The notes beneath the pieces were generated by a model that did no database searches, was not told the DNA's origin, and saw only the letters and a list, made by a program, of their open reading frames with translations. Of a DNA stretch of 8,331 bases, positions 1-5,529 are shown in pieces; position 1 is the stretch's first letter, and each line of letters starts with the position of its first letter. The position numbers were made by a program, and so were the translations under genes. This stretch comes from Methanobacterium sp. (GTDB taxonomy: Archaea; Methanobacteriota; Methanobacteria; Methanobacteriales; Methanobacteriaceae): contig JAJRAE010000186.1 in assembly GCA_028682985.1 (NCBI GenBank), positions 1 through 8,331 of the forward strand, in the 5' to 3' direction.

Positions 1-84
1 AATCTCTTCACTTTCTCCGTAAGCAGTGCCTAAGCATCTGATTTCTGCCTGGAGAGGTTTAAGGTTGTGGCCATACTTTTTCAT
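1..84 (-). CDS. N-terminal fragment of an unidentified protein (runs off the left edge)
   Basis: An ATG at 84-82 opens a frame that stays open for 28 codons to the window edge. It begins MKKYGHNLKPLQAEI and continues through RCLGTAYGESEEI. The nearest in-frame stop upstream is TAA at 105-103, and no other ATG, GTG or TTG lies between, so this start is the only canonical one. There is no good Shine-Dalgarno sequence, only a weak GAG at 96-94. A TATA-like stretch around 109-123 would place transcription initiation within about 10 nt of the ATG, so the mRNA may be nearly leaderless. The fragment shows no signal peptide or membrane segment and I do not recognise the family. It is divergent from the DUF362 gene. 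With only 28 residues visible the coding call is moderate. Confidence 0.55.
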   Translation of the reverse strand, partial: MKKYGHNLKPLQAEIRCLGTAYGESEEI

Positions 85-192
85 AATATCATTCTCAGAA
101 AATTAATTAATAATAAATATATTGATTTTAGGATTATTAATAACCACTTATGGATATATAGATACTAATTAAGATGATTTCAGGTTATAATT
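85..192. promoter_or_regulatory. Divergent intergenic promoter region
   Basis: This AT-rich spacer of 108 bp separates two divergent genes and must hold both promoters. On the plus strand GATATATA at 153-160 is a TATA candidate. Its centre predicts a start near 183, giving a leader of about 10 nt before the ATG at 193; an AGGT at 182-185 could serve as a weak ribosome binding site. On the minus strand AATATATTTATT around 112-123 is the TATA candidate for the gene at 84-1. Both assignments are inferences from spacing (TATA centre about 26 nt before the start), and in DNA this AT-rich false TATA matches are common. Confidence 0.35.
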
Positions 193-1302
193 ATGGACCA
201 CACTATCTACATAACCGGCGTTAAATCAGACAATAATCTAAAAAACACTATTGAAGATTTATTTCTAAAAAGCACCAATAACCTGGAATGGCTCCATCCA
301 GGGGAGCTGGTTTTACTTAAACCGGCTCTGAACTCAGCATATCCTTACCCCTCCACTACTCATCCTCTGGCTGTTCAGGTTATCTCCAATATTCTCCAGA
401 ATAGAGGGGCTGAGGTGATAATAGGTGATCAGTCCGGTATCAGAAGTGTACTGCACCATCCTGCTGGCTTGGTGCATGGAAAGACCAGGGATAACTTCTT
501 GCTGTCCGGTATGGCAGATAAAAAATTTGGAAAAAACTCTCCCCAGTTCATCGGATTTGAGGAGAGGGGTTGGGATGAGGGATTCTTCCACTACCAGTCT
601 CCGAAAACAAGTTCCTGGTCCAATGGGTTTTTTATTACCAGATGGATAAAGAAGTCCGACCACATAATCAACTTGCCCCGAATCAGTACCCACACCCAGG
701 CTGGAGCTACCCTGGGATTTAAGAACATGATCGGTTTACTTCGGGATGACAGCAGGATGGAGTATCATGCTAATGGACCCTATAATTATCTTATTAAATT
801 AAACGCCCGGAAAAGCTCCCTTAAATCCAATGATGATCATTCCGGGAAATTCATGGAAAAAATAGTGGAAATCAGTGACGCAGTACGAGACAAGCTTCGC
901 CTAACTCTCTTCATTGCAACCAAAGCCCAGACCACCTTTGGACCGGATAGTTATACTCTGAATCTGGGTAAGTTAAAATTTGCCAGATCATACATTTCAA
1001 AAATAAATCCAGGACTTTTAATGGCCAGTCAGGATCCAGTGGCTGTTGAAGCATGTGCACTGGCCCTTCTAAAGTTTCTTAGAAAACAACTACCCATGAC
1101 ATCTAGATTATATGAGAGAATTATTCTTTTCTCAAGTTATAACACGGGTAATTTGGATGAAATGCATATTAAAGACAATCCTTATATTAAACATGCTATC
1201 AGACTGGAGATGGGTAATTTACCATCACAGGTTGAATACAAGCAGGTACCAACAAATATTAAGAATGAATTAAATGCCTTAATGGATTTAAAAACAAATT
1301 AA
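193..1302 (+). CDS. DUF362 domain-containing protein
   Basis: A 369-residue soluble protein matching the DUF362 family. In order it has VLLKPA (residues 40-45, the family's 'KPN' position, here with Ala for Asn), a glycine-rich IIGDQSG (76-82), a central block NLPRISTHTQAGATLGFKN (160-178) followed by MIGLL, and a C-terminal SQDPVAVEA (279-287). These are the conserved anchors of the family, whose biochemical role is not settled. Some relatives carry a ferredoxin domain. This protein does not: its only cysteine in the conserved region is C288, so it is the stand-alone form. The ATG at 193 is the first start after an in-frame TGA at 175. The ribosome binding site is weak (AGGT, 182-185). It is transcribed away from the partial gene at the left edge and lies 172 bp before the PrsW gene, so the two are probably separate units. 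Family call firm, function unknown. Confidence 0.85.
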   Translation: MDHTIYITGVKSDNNLKNTIEDLFLKSTNNLEWLHPGELVLLKPALNSAYPYPSTTHPLAVQVISNILQNRGAEVIIGDQSGIRSVLHHPAGLVHGKTRDNFLLSGMADKKFGKNSPQFIGFEERGWDEGFFHYQSPKTSSWSNGFFITRWIKKSDHIINLPRISTHTQAGATLGFKNMIGLLRDDSRMEYHANGPYNYLIKLNARKSSLKSNDDHSGKFMEKIVEISDAVRDKLRLTLFIATKAQTTFGPDSYTLNLGKLKFARSYISKINPGLLMASQDPVAVEACALALLKFLRKQLPMTSRLYERIILFSSYNTGNLDEMHIKDNPYIKHAIRLEMGNLPSQVEYKQVPTNIKNELNALMDLKTN

Positions 1303-1384
1303 AAAATATAACTAAAAATTTCATTTGATAAAAGATTTGCTAATCTGTTCGAAGATTTATTTATCCAAATAGGGGAAAGCATCT

Positions 1385-1422
1385 ATTTTACTTTACCCAA
1401 AAAGTCTATATTAAAGTAAAAT
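1385..1422. repeat. 11-bp perfect inverted repeat flanking a TATA-like element, upstream of the PrsW gene
   Basis: ATTTTACTTTA at 1385-1395 is repeated as its exact reverse complement TAAAGTAAAAT at 1412-1422, separated by 16 bp. The spacer ends in CTATAT, overlapping a TATA-like element at about 1406-1413, some 65 bp before the PrsW start codon at 1475. The position suits either an operator gripping the promoter or a hairpin. The rest of the 172-bp spacer (1303-1474) contains no ORF of note and no clear T-tract terminator for the DUF362 gene. Confidence 0.5.
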
Positions 1423-1474
1423 TATAATAAAGAACTCTTTTATTTAGACCCTTATTCAGGAGTGAGAATTGTAA

Positions 1475-2053
1475 ATGGTTAAAGAAAGTAATGACCTGAT
1501 CACCATTAAACCCCACAAGCTGGGCTGGAGAGAGAAAATCTTTTTCCTTATCTCTGGTATTGTAGTGAGCATACCCATCACCATATTCCTAAGCGCCCTT
1601 AGCCGGGGGCTTTATGATTTTTTACCATTATTTTATACTCAAGTAATATCCATCGTATTATTTGCTCCTTTTATTGAGGAGTTCTCTAAAGCTTACCCTT
1701 TATTCTACCGTTACTCATTAAGTGAACGTTCAATCGTTATACTGGGATTTCTGGTGGGTCTGGGATTTGGAATAACTGAATTTTTACTGTATGTATTTGT
1801 ATATGGAGCTCCCTTCTACGTTCGACTTCCTGCGGTGATCTTCCATGCTGCCAGTACATCATTGGTAGCTTATGGAATTGCCCGTAACAAAGCAGTGCAG
1901 TATTATCTGCTGGCGGTTTTCCTGCATCTGGGAGCCAACTTGATGGCGGTTATTGACCAGGTTATTCCAGTTATTGTAATCACGGTATTCACATATTTCT
2001 TATCATGGATAACCTACCGGAAAACAACAGATAGATATCTGGAACCCGAATAA
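1475..2053 (+). CDS. PrsW-family intramembrane glutamic protease (CPBP/PrsW clan)
   Basis: A 192-residue integral membrane protein with about six or seven hydrophobic segments. It carries the full set of PrsW-type motifs: APFIEEFSK with the Glu pair E68-E69 and K72, GLGFGITE with E102, R117 followed by FHAAS with H124, and FLHLGAN with H151 and N155. In the PrsW family these conserved glutamates and histidines form the membrane-embedded active site; Bacillus PrsW performs site-1 cleavage of an anti-sigma factor. Archaea lack sigma/anti-sigma pairs, so the substrate here is unknown. The start is well supported by GGAGTGA at 1459-1465, nine nucleotides before the ATG. It is monocistronic by spacing: 172 bp after the DUF362 gene and 122 bp before pdxS, with a T-run following. 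The length is short but normal for compact archaeal members. An alternative would be a related CPBP (CAAX-type) protease, but the EExxK then GxxE order favours PrsW. Confidence 0.85.
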   Translation: MVKESNDLITIKPHKLGWREKIFFLISGIVVSIPITIFLSALSRGLYDFLPLFYTQVISIVLFAPFIEEFSKAYPLFYRYSLSERSIVILGFLVGLGFGITEFLLYVFVYGAPFYVRLPAVIFHAASTSLVAYGIARNKAVQYYLLAVFLHLGANLMAVIDQVIPVIVITVFTYFLSWITYRKTTDRYLEPE

Positions 2054-2076
2054 TAGATTAGGGTTTAATGAATATA

Positions 2077-2083
2077 TTTTTTT
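2077..2083 (+). terminator. Oligo-T terminator after the PrsW gene
   Basis: A run of seven T residues lies 24 bp after the stop codon of the PrsW gene, with no strong hairpin. Archaeal RNA polymerase stops at such T-tracts, so this is a plausible terminator, though a run this short could arise by chance in the AT-rich spacer. Confidence 0.4.
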
Positions 2084-2130
2084 GATTTGATACAAACTTT
2101 TAATATTCTCTAAAAATAAACTTTGAGTAG

Positions 2131-2166
2131 ATATTTTAATTTAATAAGATTCATTGTTAACGGAGG
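2131..2166 (+). promoter_or_regulatory. Putative pdxS promoter and ribosome binding site
   Basis: ATATTTTAATTTAATAA at 2131-2147 is the best TATA-like stretch before pdxS and would give a short leader. GGAGG at 2162-2166 is a strong ribosome binding site, nine nucleotides before the ATG at 2176. The ribosome binding site is certain; the TATA assignment is tentative. Confidence 0.45.
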
Positions 2167-2175
2167 AATAAGATA

Positions 2176-3060
2176 ATGGTTTTGCATGGAACTGAAGTTT
2201 TAAAGAAAGGCTTTGCCAAGATGACTAAAGGCGGAGTTATAATGGATGTGGTTAACGCTGAACAGGCAGAAATAGCAGAAAATTCTGGAGCTGTTTCTGT
2301 AATGGCTCTGGAGAAGGTACCGGCCGATATCAGGGCATCAGGAGGAGTGGCCCGGATGGCTGATCCTGCCAAAGTGACCGAAATTATAGATGTGGTATCC
2401 ATACCGGTTATGGCCAAAGCAAGGATAGGACACTTTGTGGAAGCCCAGATATTGCAGTCCTTAGGTGTTGATATGGTGGATGAAAGCGAAGTACTCACCC
2501 CTGCAGATGAAAAATACCACATCGATAAGAAAAAATTCACCATACCATTTGTATGCGGAGCCCGTAATTTGGGTGAGGGACTAAGACGTATAGATGAGGG
2601 GGCCGCCATGATTCGAACTAAAGGAGAGGCAGGAACCGGTAACATTGTGGAAGCAGTTAGGCATATGCGTATGATCATGGGACAGATTAGGGAAATAAAA
2701 GACAAAGATGAGGAAGAATTATGGAGTGTGGCCCGGGAGATAGAGGCACCACTTGAGCTGGTAAAAGAAACAGCTAAATTAGGAAGATTACCAGTGGTAA
2801 ACTTTGCAGCTGGAGGAATAGCCACACCAGCCGACGCTGCCCTCATGATGCAGCTTGGATCCGACGGAGTATTCGTGGGATCAGGAATATTTAAATCAGA
2901 AAACCCAGAATTAATAGCCAAGGCCATTGTGGAAGCCACCGCACATTTCGAAGACGCGGAGTTGCTGGCTGAAGTATCTCGTGACCTGGGACAAGCCATG
3001 CCTGGTCTGGATATGAATGAGATCCCAGAATCCGAGAGGTTGCAGACCCGGGGCTGGTAA
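2176..3060 (+). CDS. pdxS: Pyridoxal 5'-phosphate synthase, synthase subunit PdxS
   Basis: PdxS makes pyridoxal 5'-phosphate from ribose 5-phosphate, glyceraldehyde 3-phosphate and ammonia; the ammonia is supplied by the glutaminase PdxT. The enzyme acts in the cytosol as a dodecamer. The protein is 294 residues, the same length as Bacillus PdxS, and its catalytic residues fall at the same numbers: D24 in VIMDVVN, K81 in VMAKARIGH, which forms the first substrate adduct, and K149 in IRTKGEAGTGN. The beta/alpha-barrel phosphate loops are intact: AAGGIATPAD (211-220) and GVFVGSGIF (231-239). The C-terminal region ends LQTRGW. A strong GGAGG at 2162-2166 supports the ATG. No pdxT lies in this window, so the partner subunit must be encoded elsewhere. 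A T-tract follows the gene, consistent with a single-gene transcript. The long open frame on the opposite strand is only its shadow. Confidence 0.98.
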   Translation: MVLHGTEVLKKGFAKMTKGGVIMDVVNAEQAEIAENSGAVSVMALEKVPADIRASGGVARMADPAKVTEIIDVVSIPVMAKARIGHFVEAQILQSLGVDMVDESEVLTPADEKYHIDKKKFTIPFVCGARNLGEGLRRIDEGAAMIRTKGEAGTGNIVEAVRHMRMIMGQIREIKDKDEEELWSVAREIEAPLELVKETAKLGRLPVVNFAAGGIATPADAALMMQLGSDGVFVGSGIFKSENPELIAKAIVEATAHFEDAELLAEVSRDLGQAMPGLDMNEIPESERLQTRGW

Positions 3061-3098
3061 AAGACTATTATTACCCTCTTCCTTATTATTAATCTAAA

Positions 3099-3115
3099 TT
3101 TTTTTTTAATTTTTT
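3099..3115 (+). terminator. Oligo-T terminator after pdxS
   Basis: Two T runs, nine and six long and split by AA, begin 39 bp after the pdxS stop codon. This is a typical hairpin-free archaeal terminator. It lies between pdxS and the convergent small gene at 3124-3267. Confidence 0.65.
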
Positions 3116-3123
3116 ATAGCTGA

Positions 3124-3267
3124 TTAAATGGTGAACCCACTTACATTATTTTTAACCATAGTGGGGGATTGGGTCATATTTTCCGGTGTTGATGAACCTA
3201 AGAGAAAATATATGGTCAATAAAACCAGTACGACAATTATTATCCCCAAAATCAATTTCTTATCCAT
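3124..3267 (-). CDS. Small predicted single-span membrane protein (47 residues)
   Basis: A minus-strand frame of 47 codons from ATG at 3267-3265 to TAA at 3126-3124. The protein starts MDKKLILGIIIVVLVLL, continues TIYFLLGSS, and then has a polar tail that includes TPENMTQSPTMVKNN and ends VSGFTI. A short positively charged head, about 20 hydrophobic residues (5-24) and a polar Ser/Thr/Asn tail are the layout of a membrane anchor with its tail outside the cell. A GGGG at 3281-3278, ten nucleotides upstream, could act as the ribosome binding site. The codons look ordinary for a real gene (GTC, CTG, ACC, CCG, CCC), unlike the AT-rich noise nearby. I do not recognise the family. It could be a real microprotein, or the surviving N-terminus of a longer exported protein whose folded domain has been lost. 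The frame open on the plus strand over the same bases (3128-3310) lacks a ribosome binding site and is judged a shadow. Confidence 0.5.
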   Translation of the reverse strand: MDKKLILGIIIVVLVLLTIYFLLGSSTPENMTQSPTMVKNNVSGFTI

Positions 3268-3385
3268 ATTTATTATTCCCCTTAAAACTATATCCTTAAA
3301 CCTTTCTTAAAAATTAAATTAATGAATTTAAAAAATAAATCTTTCTATTAAAAATTCTATTCAATTGTTAAATTAGGAATATTTT
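3268..3385 (-). promoter_or_regulatory. Spacer holding candidate promoters for the 47-residue gene
   Basis: AT-rich spacer between the peptidase terminator and the small gene. Read on the minus strand, two BRE/TATA-like pairs are visible: GAAAG followed by ATTTATTTTTTAAA at about 3345-3327, which would give a leader of roughly 40 nt that includes the GGGG, and AGAAAGG followed by TTTAAGGATA at about 3307-3291, which would give an almost leaderless mRNA. Neither is distinctive enough to choose between them. Confidence 0.25.
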
Positions 3386-3420
3386 AAAATAAAAAATAAT
3401 TAGAGAACTAAAATTTTCTC
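3386..3420 (-). terminator. Hairpin plus T-tract terminator of the peptidase gene
   Basis: On the minus strand GAGAA at 3420-3416 pairs with TTCTC at 3407-3403 across an eight-base loop. TAATTATTTTTTATTTT follows (3402-3386). The first stem base is the last base of the TAG stop codon. A short stem followed by a T-rich tract fits a transcription terminator. Confidence 0.5.
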
Positions 3421-4499
3421 TAACCATTATTAACCAGGGGCATTACTGGTTTGGTTGCTTTTCCATTGTCTACTATCCATTGAATACGGTTCTGGAGATC
3501 GCTTATAGTCACTTCATGCACGCTAACCCCTTTATCGTAGATGGAGAAGGTTCCTTTTCCATTATATGATGGGTCAGCTAGTCTAACCTTCCCGGTTTCA
3601 AAGTTTATACCGGTTATTAACACGTAGTGTGTTCCGTAGGTGTCAAGCCAGGACCGCACTCGTACAATTACAGGTACGCCATTTTTTAAGTAGTTTTTAA
3701 TTGAATTCCAGCCTGTGAATTTCTCCATGGTCATGGTGAAGTTGGTTCCATATTTGGAGTTTACTGCATTCACTGCCTTTATCATTCCGCTTTGACTGGT
3801 TCCGGTGTTAGAATTACTACTTGCCGCCTTGGCAAGCCAACTTTCGGTCACACTGTTGAAACCGAAATAAGATAGGGCCATATATAGTGATGATGGTCCG
3901 CAGGTGTAGTCGGTCGTCTGATGATGATAGGTGTAGTGACTTAGGGAAGTCCAGCCAAGAGTGTCAGGCCAGGGCTTTACCGATACTGTGTTGGGCAGTC
4001 TGCTGTTGGTTTTATAGAATGCCAGTATTTTACTGTAGGTGTACACCAGGTTATTGTACCTCATGGTTCCCAGGGATGTTTTTACGCTGCCCGGTGCTTT
4101 TCCTGTTGTGCTTATGTTGTTTTTAATTGTAAGGGCTATACTCAGATATTCAGATTTAGACAGGGTACCTATTTTAATATTTTCGGATGTACTGGAAGGA
4201 CTGGCGACATCTTTAAGGGTTACAGAGGGTTTAACTCCGCCGTATATATTTCGCAGATTATTGGTCATTAGGTTCAGGAATTGCGGCATAGTAACTTGAG
4301 TGTTGTTTATTGTGACATAGTTTGGTAGTTTATGGTTGGTTTCGATGTATGTTTTGACACTATTTGATGCACTGTTAATCTGACTGCTTGAAAAATTTTT
4401 ATTACCTGTTTCTACTGCAAAGGCACTTTGACTTAACGATAGTACCAGTGCAAATAATAAGATAGATAGTATAATTTTTTTATTCTTAATTTTTCCCAC
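3420..4499 (-). CDS. Secreted C39-like cysteine peptidase with pseudomurein-binding repeats (probable cell-wall hydrolase)
   Basis: Residues are numbered from the GTG at 4499 (359 residues). A signal peptide covers 1-28, with a hydrophobic core IILSILLFALVLSLS and a likely cut after SAFA (25-28). Two pseudomurein-binding repeats follow, about 36-82 (with HKLPNYVTINN and MPQFLNLM) and 113-173 (LSKSEYLSIAL, then NSRLPNTVSV). The catalytic domain at about 180-345 is a C39-like papain fold: C200 in DYTCGPSSLYMALSYFG, H291 in GTHYVLITG and D309 in LADPSYNGKG. The repeats bind pseudomurein, the wall polymer of Methanobacteriales, so the enzyme probably cuts wall peptides outside the cell. The phage enzymes PeiW/PeiP (family C71) have a similar architecture. 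Substrate bond is inferred. The annotated GTG start lies inside the ribosome binding site, and an ATT at 4490 is the more likely start (see the separate entry). It has its own promoter and terminator. Confidence 0.85.
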   Translation of the reverse strand: MGKIKNKKIILSILLFALVLSLSQSAFAVETGNKNFSSSQINSASNSVKTYIETNHKLPNYVTINNTQVTMPQFLNLMTNNLRNIYGGVKPSVTLKDVASPSSTSENIKIGTLSKSEYLSIALTIKNNISTTGKAPGSVKTSLGTMRYNNLVYTYSKILAFYKTNSRLPNTVSVKPWPDTLGWTSLSHYTYHHQTTDYTCGPSSLYMALSYFGFNSVTESWLAKAASSNSNTGTSQSGMIKAVNAVNSKYGTNFTMTMEKFTGWNSIKNYLKNGVPVIVRVRSWLDTYGTHYVLITGINFETGKVRLADPSYNGKGTFSIYDKGVSVHEVTISDLQNRIQWIVDNGKATKPVMPLVNNG

Positions 4500-4504
4500 C
4501 TCCT
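4488..4504 (-). promoter_or_regulatory. Ribosome binding site that points to an AUU start codon
   Basis: AGGAGGTG at 4504-4497 is the best Shine-Dalgarno match in the window, yet the only canonical start in the frame, GTG at 4499-4497, is part of it. A TAG at 4505-4503 blocks any start upstream. The codon ATT at 4490-4488 lies 8 nt after GGAGG; the same distance is 9 nt for pdxS and for amt. Starting there, the signal peptide begins KNKKIILSILL after the initiator, a textbook form. No ATG, GTG or TTG occurs in frame in the following 20 codons. Confidence 0.55.
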
Positions 4505-4610
4505 ATTTTAAAAAATTAAGAAAATCCCGTATTTGGGGTTAGAATTAATTTCTAAATAAAACCTTATTTAAATATTACGATAAAAATAACCTTAATAATA
4601 CTAGTTTTAG
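4505..4610 (-). promoter_or_regulatory. Promoter region of the peptidase gene
   Basis: On the minus strand TATTTAAATAAGG at about 4574-4562 contains TTTAAATA, close to the archaeal TATA consensus. It predicts a start near 4543 and a leader of about 45-50 nt ending in the strong ribosome binding site. The leader contains a weak CCC/GGG mini-hairpin near 4527-4537, too small to call regulatory. Confidence 0.4.
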
Positions 4611-4647
4611 TGAAAAAAGGAAAGATGTTCATTAATTTTTGTGAACA
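4611..4647 (-). terminator. Hairpin plus T-tract terminator after fpg
   Basis: On the minus strand TGTTCA at 4647-4642 pairs with TGAACA at 4631-4626 across a 10-nt loop, and TCTTTCCTTTTTTCA follows. The order stem, then T-rich tract, read in the direction of fpg transcription, supports a terminator 44 bp after the fpg stop. Confidence 0.5.
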
Positions 4648-4662
4648 GATTTATTTTTTTGA

Positions 4663-4680
4663 TTATACGATATCATATAA
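4663..4680. repeat. Near-perfect palindrome centred on GATATC
   Basis: TTATACGATATCATATAA is an 18-bp dyad with one mismatched pair (C at 4668 against A at 4675), starting 11 bp beyond the 3' end of fpg and upstream of its likely terminator. It may simply add secondary structure to the fpg 3' end. A protein-binding role cannot be shown from sequence. Confidence 0.3.
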
Positions 4681-4690
4681 TAAATTTTTT

Positions 4691-5473
4691 TTATTGATAG
4701 AGTTCCTGCTCTTGAGGACAGTAATAGGTGGTACGTCCGCCTACCTTAATAATATTCAGGGACCCTCCGCCTGGGCACACTCCATCACGATGTCTATGGG
4801 GTAACAGGAAGTTTGGGGGTAGACTTTCTGGTTTATCTTGATATTCAACAGCAGTTTTAAGCACCTTCCTCATCTCCCGGAACAGATTTCTGAGTTCCTT
4901 ATTACCCAACTTATCAGACCGGCTCAGGGGGTTTATCCCACTCTGGTATAGTATCTCATCAGCGTAAAGATTACCAATACCTGCTATAAAATTCTGATTT
5001 ATTAACAATGGCTTAATAAGGGCCTTTCTTTTTTTAAATTTTTCTATAAATGTTTCCTGGTCTATTTGCAGGGCATCAGGACCCAGATTTATCTCCTTAA
5101 TAAAGGCATCAACATCCCGGGTTAGGCCTACCTTTCCAAATTTTCTCATATCCACAAAACCCAGATTAAAACCATCATCAAACTGGATGAGTACCCTAAT
5201 GTAAGGATGTCCATCTTCCTGGAAGTAGTGCAGATAGCCGGTCATCCCGAAGTGTAGTATTAAATGGAAATCATTTTCAAGTCTGCAAAACAGGTACTTA
5301 CCATATCTTCTACTAACTGTAAATTGATATCCCACCAGCTTTTCTTTCAACATATCAGCAGATGTGTTGGTTAAGATTTCCGGATTTTTCACATCCACAT
5401 TAATGATTTGCTGGTTGAGGGATGTGTTGTCAAAATATTTTTTGAAGATTTCCAGACTGGGAAGTTCAGGCAT
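4691..5473 (-). CDS. fpg: Fpg/MutM-Nei family DNA glycosylase with a degenerate zinc finger
   Basis: This base-excision repair enzyme removes oxidised purines such as 8-oxoguanine or formamidopyrimidines and nicks the abasic site. Its 260 residues show the family plan. The N-terminus is MPELP, with catalytic P2 and E3, which also fixes the start since the proline must follow the initiator. K59 in RYGKYL is the conserved beta-strand lysine, followed by DMRKFG (108-113). The helix-two-turn-helix is FIAGIGNLYADEILYQSGINP (162-182, including N168). At the C-terminus R247 in VGGRTTYYC sits where the phosphate-contacting arginine lies. Departures: residue 6 is Ser instead of the usual Glu or Asp, and the C-x2-C/C-x2-C finger keeps only C233 and C252, with Gly at 236 and Glu at 255, so it probably does not bind zinc normally. 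It lies 56 bp after the metallo-hydrolase, appears to have its own promoter and may be leaderless. Substrate preference is not predictable. Confidence 0.92.
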   Translation of the reverse strand: MPELPSLEIFKKYFDNTSLNQQIINVDVKNPEILTNTSADMLKEKLVGYQFTVSRRYGKYLFCRLENDFHLILHFGMTGYLHYFQEDGHPYIRVLIQFDDGFNLGFVDMRKFGKVGLTRDVDAFIKEINLGPDALQIDQETFIEKFKKRKALIKPLLINQNFIAGIGNLYADEILYQSGINPLSRSDKLGNKELRNLFREMRKVLKTAVEYQDKPESLPPNFLLPHRHRDGVCPGGGSLNIIKVGGRTTYYCPQEQELYQ

Positions 5474-5493
5474 GTGTATGATCTTCTGATATT

Positions 5494-5510
5494 AAAAAAT
5501 ATATCTTTCG
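5494..5510 (-). promoter_or_regulatory. BRE/TATA promoter of fpg, predicted leaderless
   Basis: On the minus strand CGAAAG (5510-5505) is directly followed by ATATATTT (5504-5497), a good BRE plus TATA box. The box centre at about 5500 predicts a transcription start near 5474, immediately before the ATG at 5473. This agrees with the absence of a convincing ribosome binding site before fpg. Confidence 0.5.
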
Positions 5511-5529
5511 GCTTAAAAATTAGGGAAAC

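Noticed and set aside
334..693. A 119-codon minus-strand frame inside the DUF362 gene
   Set aside because: Antisense to a family-supported gene, with no motif or start signal.
2157..2999. A 280-codon open frame on the minus strand opposite pdxS
   Set aside because: It is fully antisense to a certain pdxS gene, is serine- and threonine-rich without domain motifs, and has no ribosome binding site. Shadow of pdxS codon use.
3128..3310. A 60-codon plus-strand frame
   Set aside because: No ribosome binding site, composition of random AT-rich sequence, and its bases are better explained by the minus-strand 47-residue membrane ORF.
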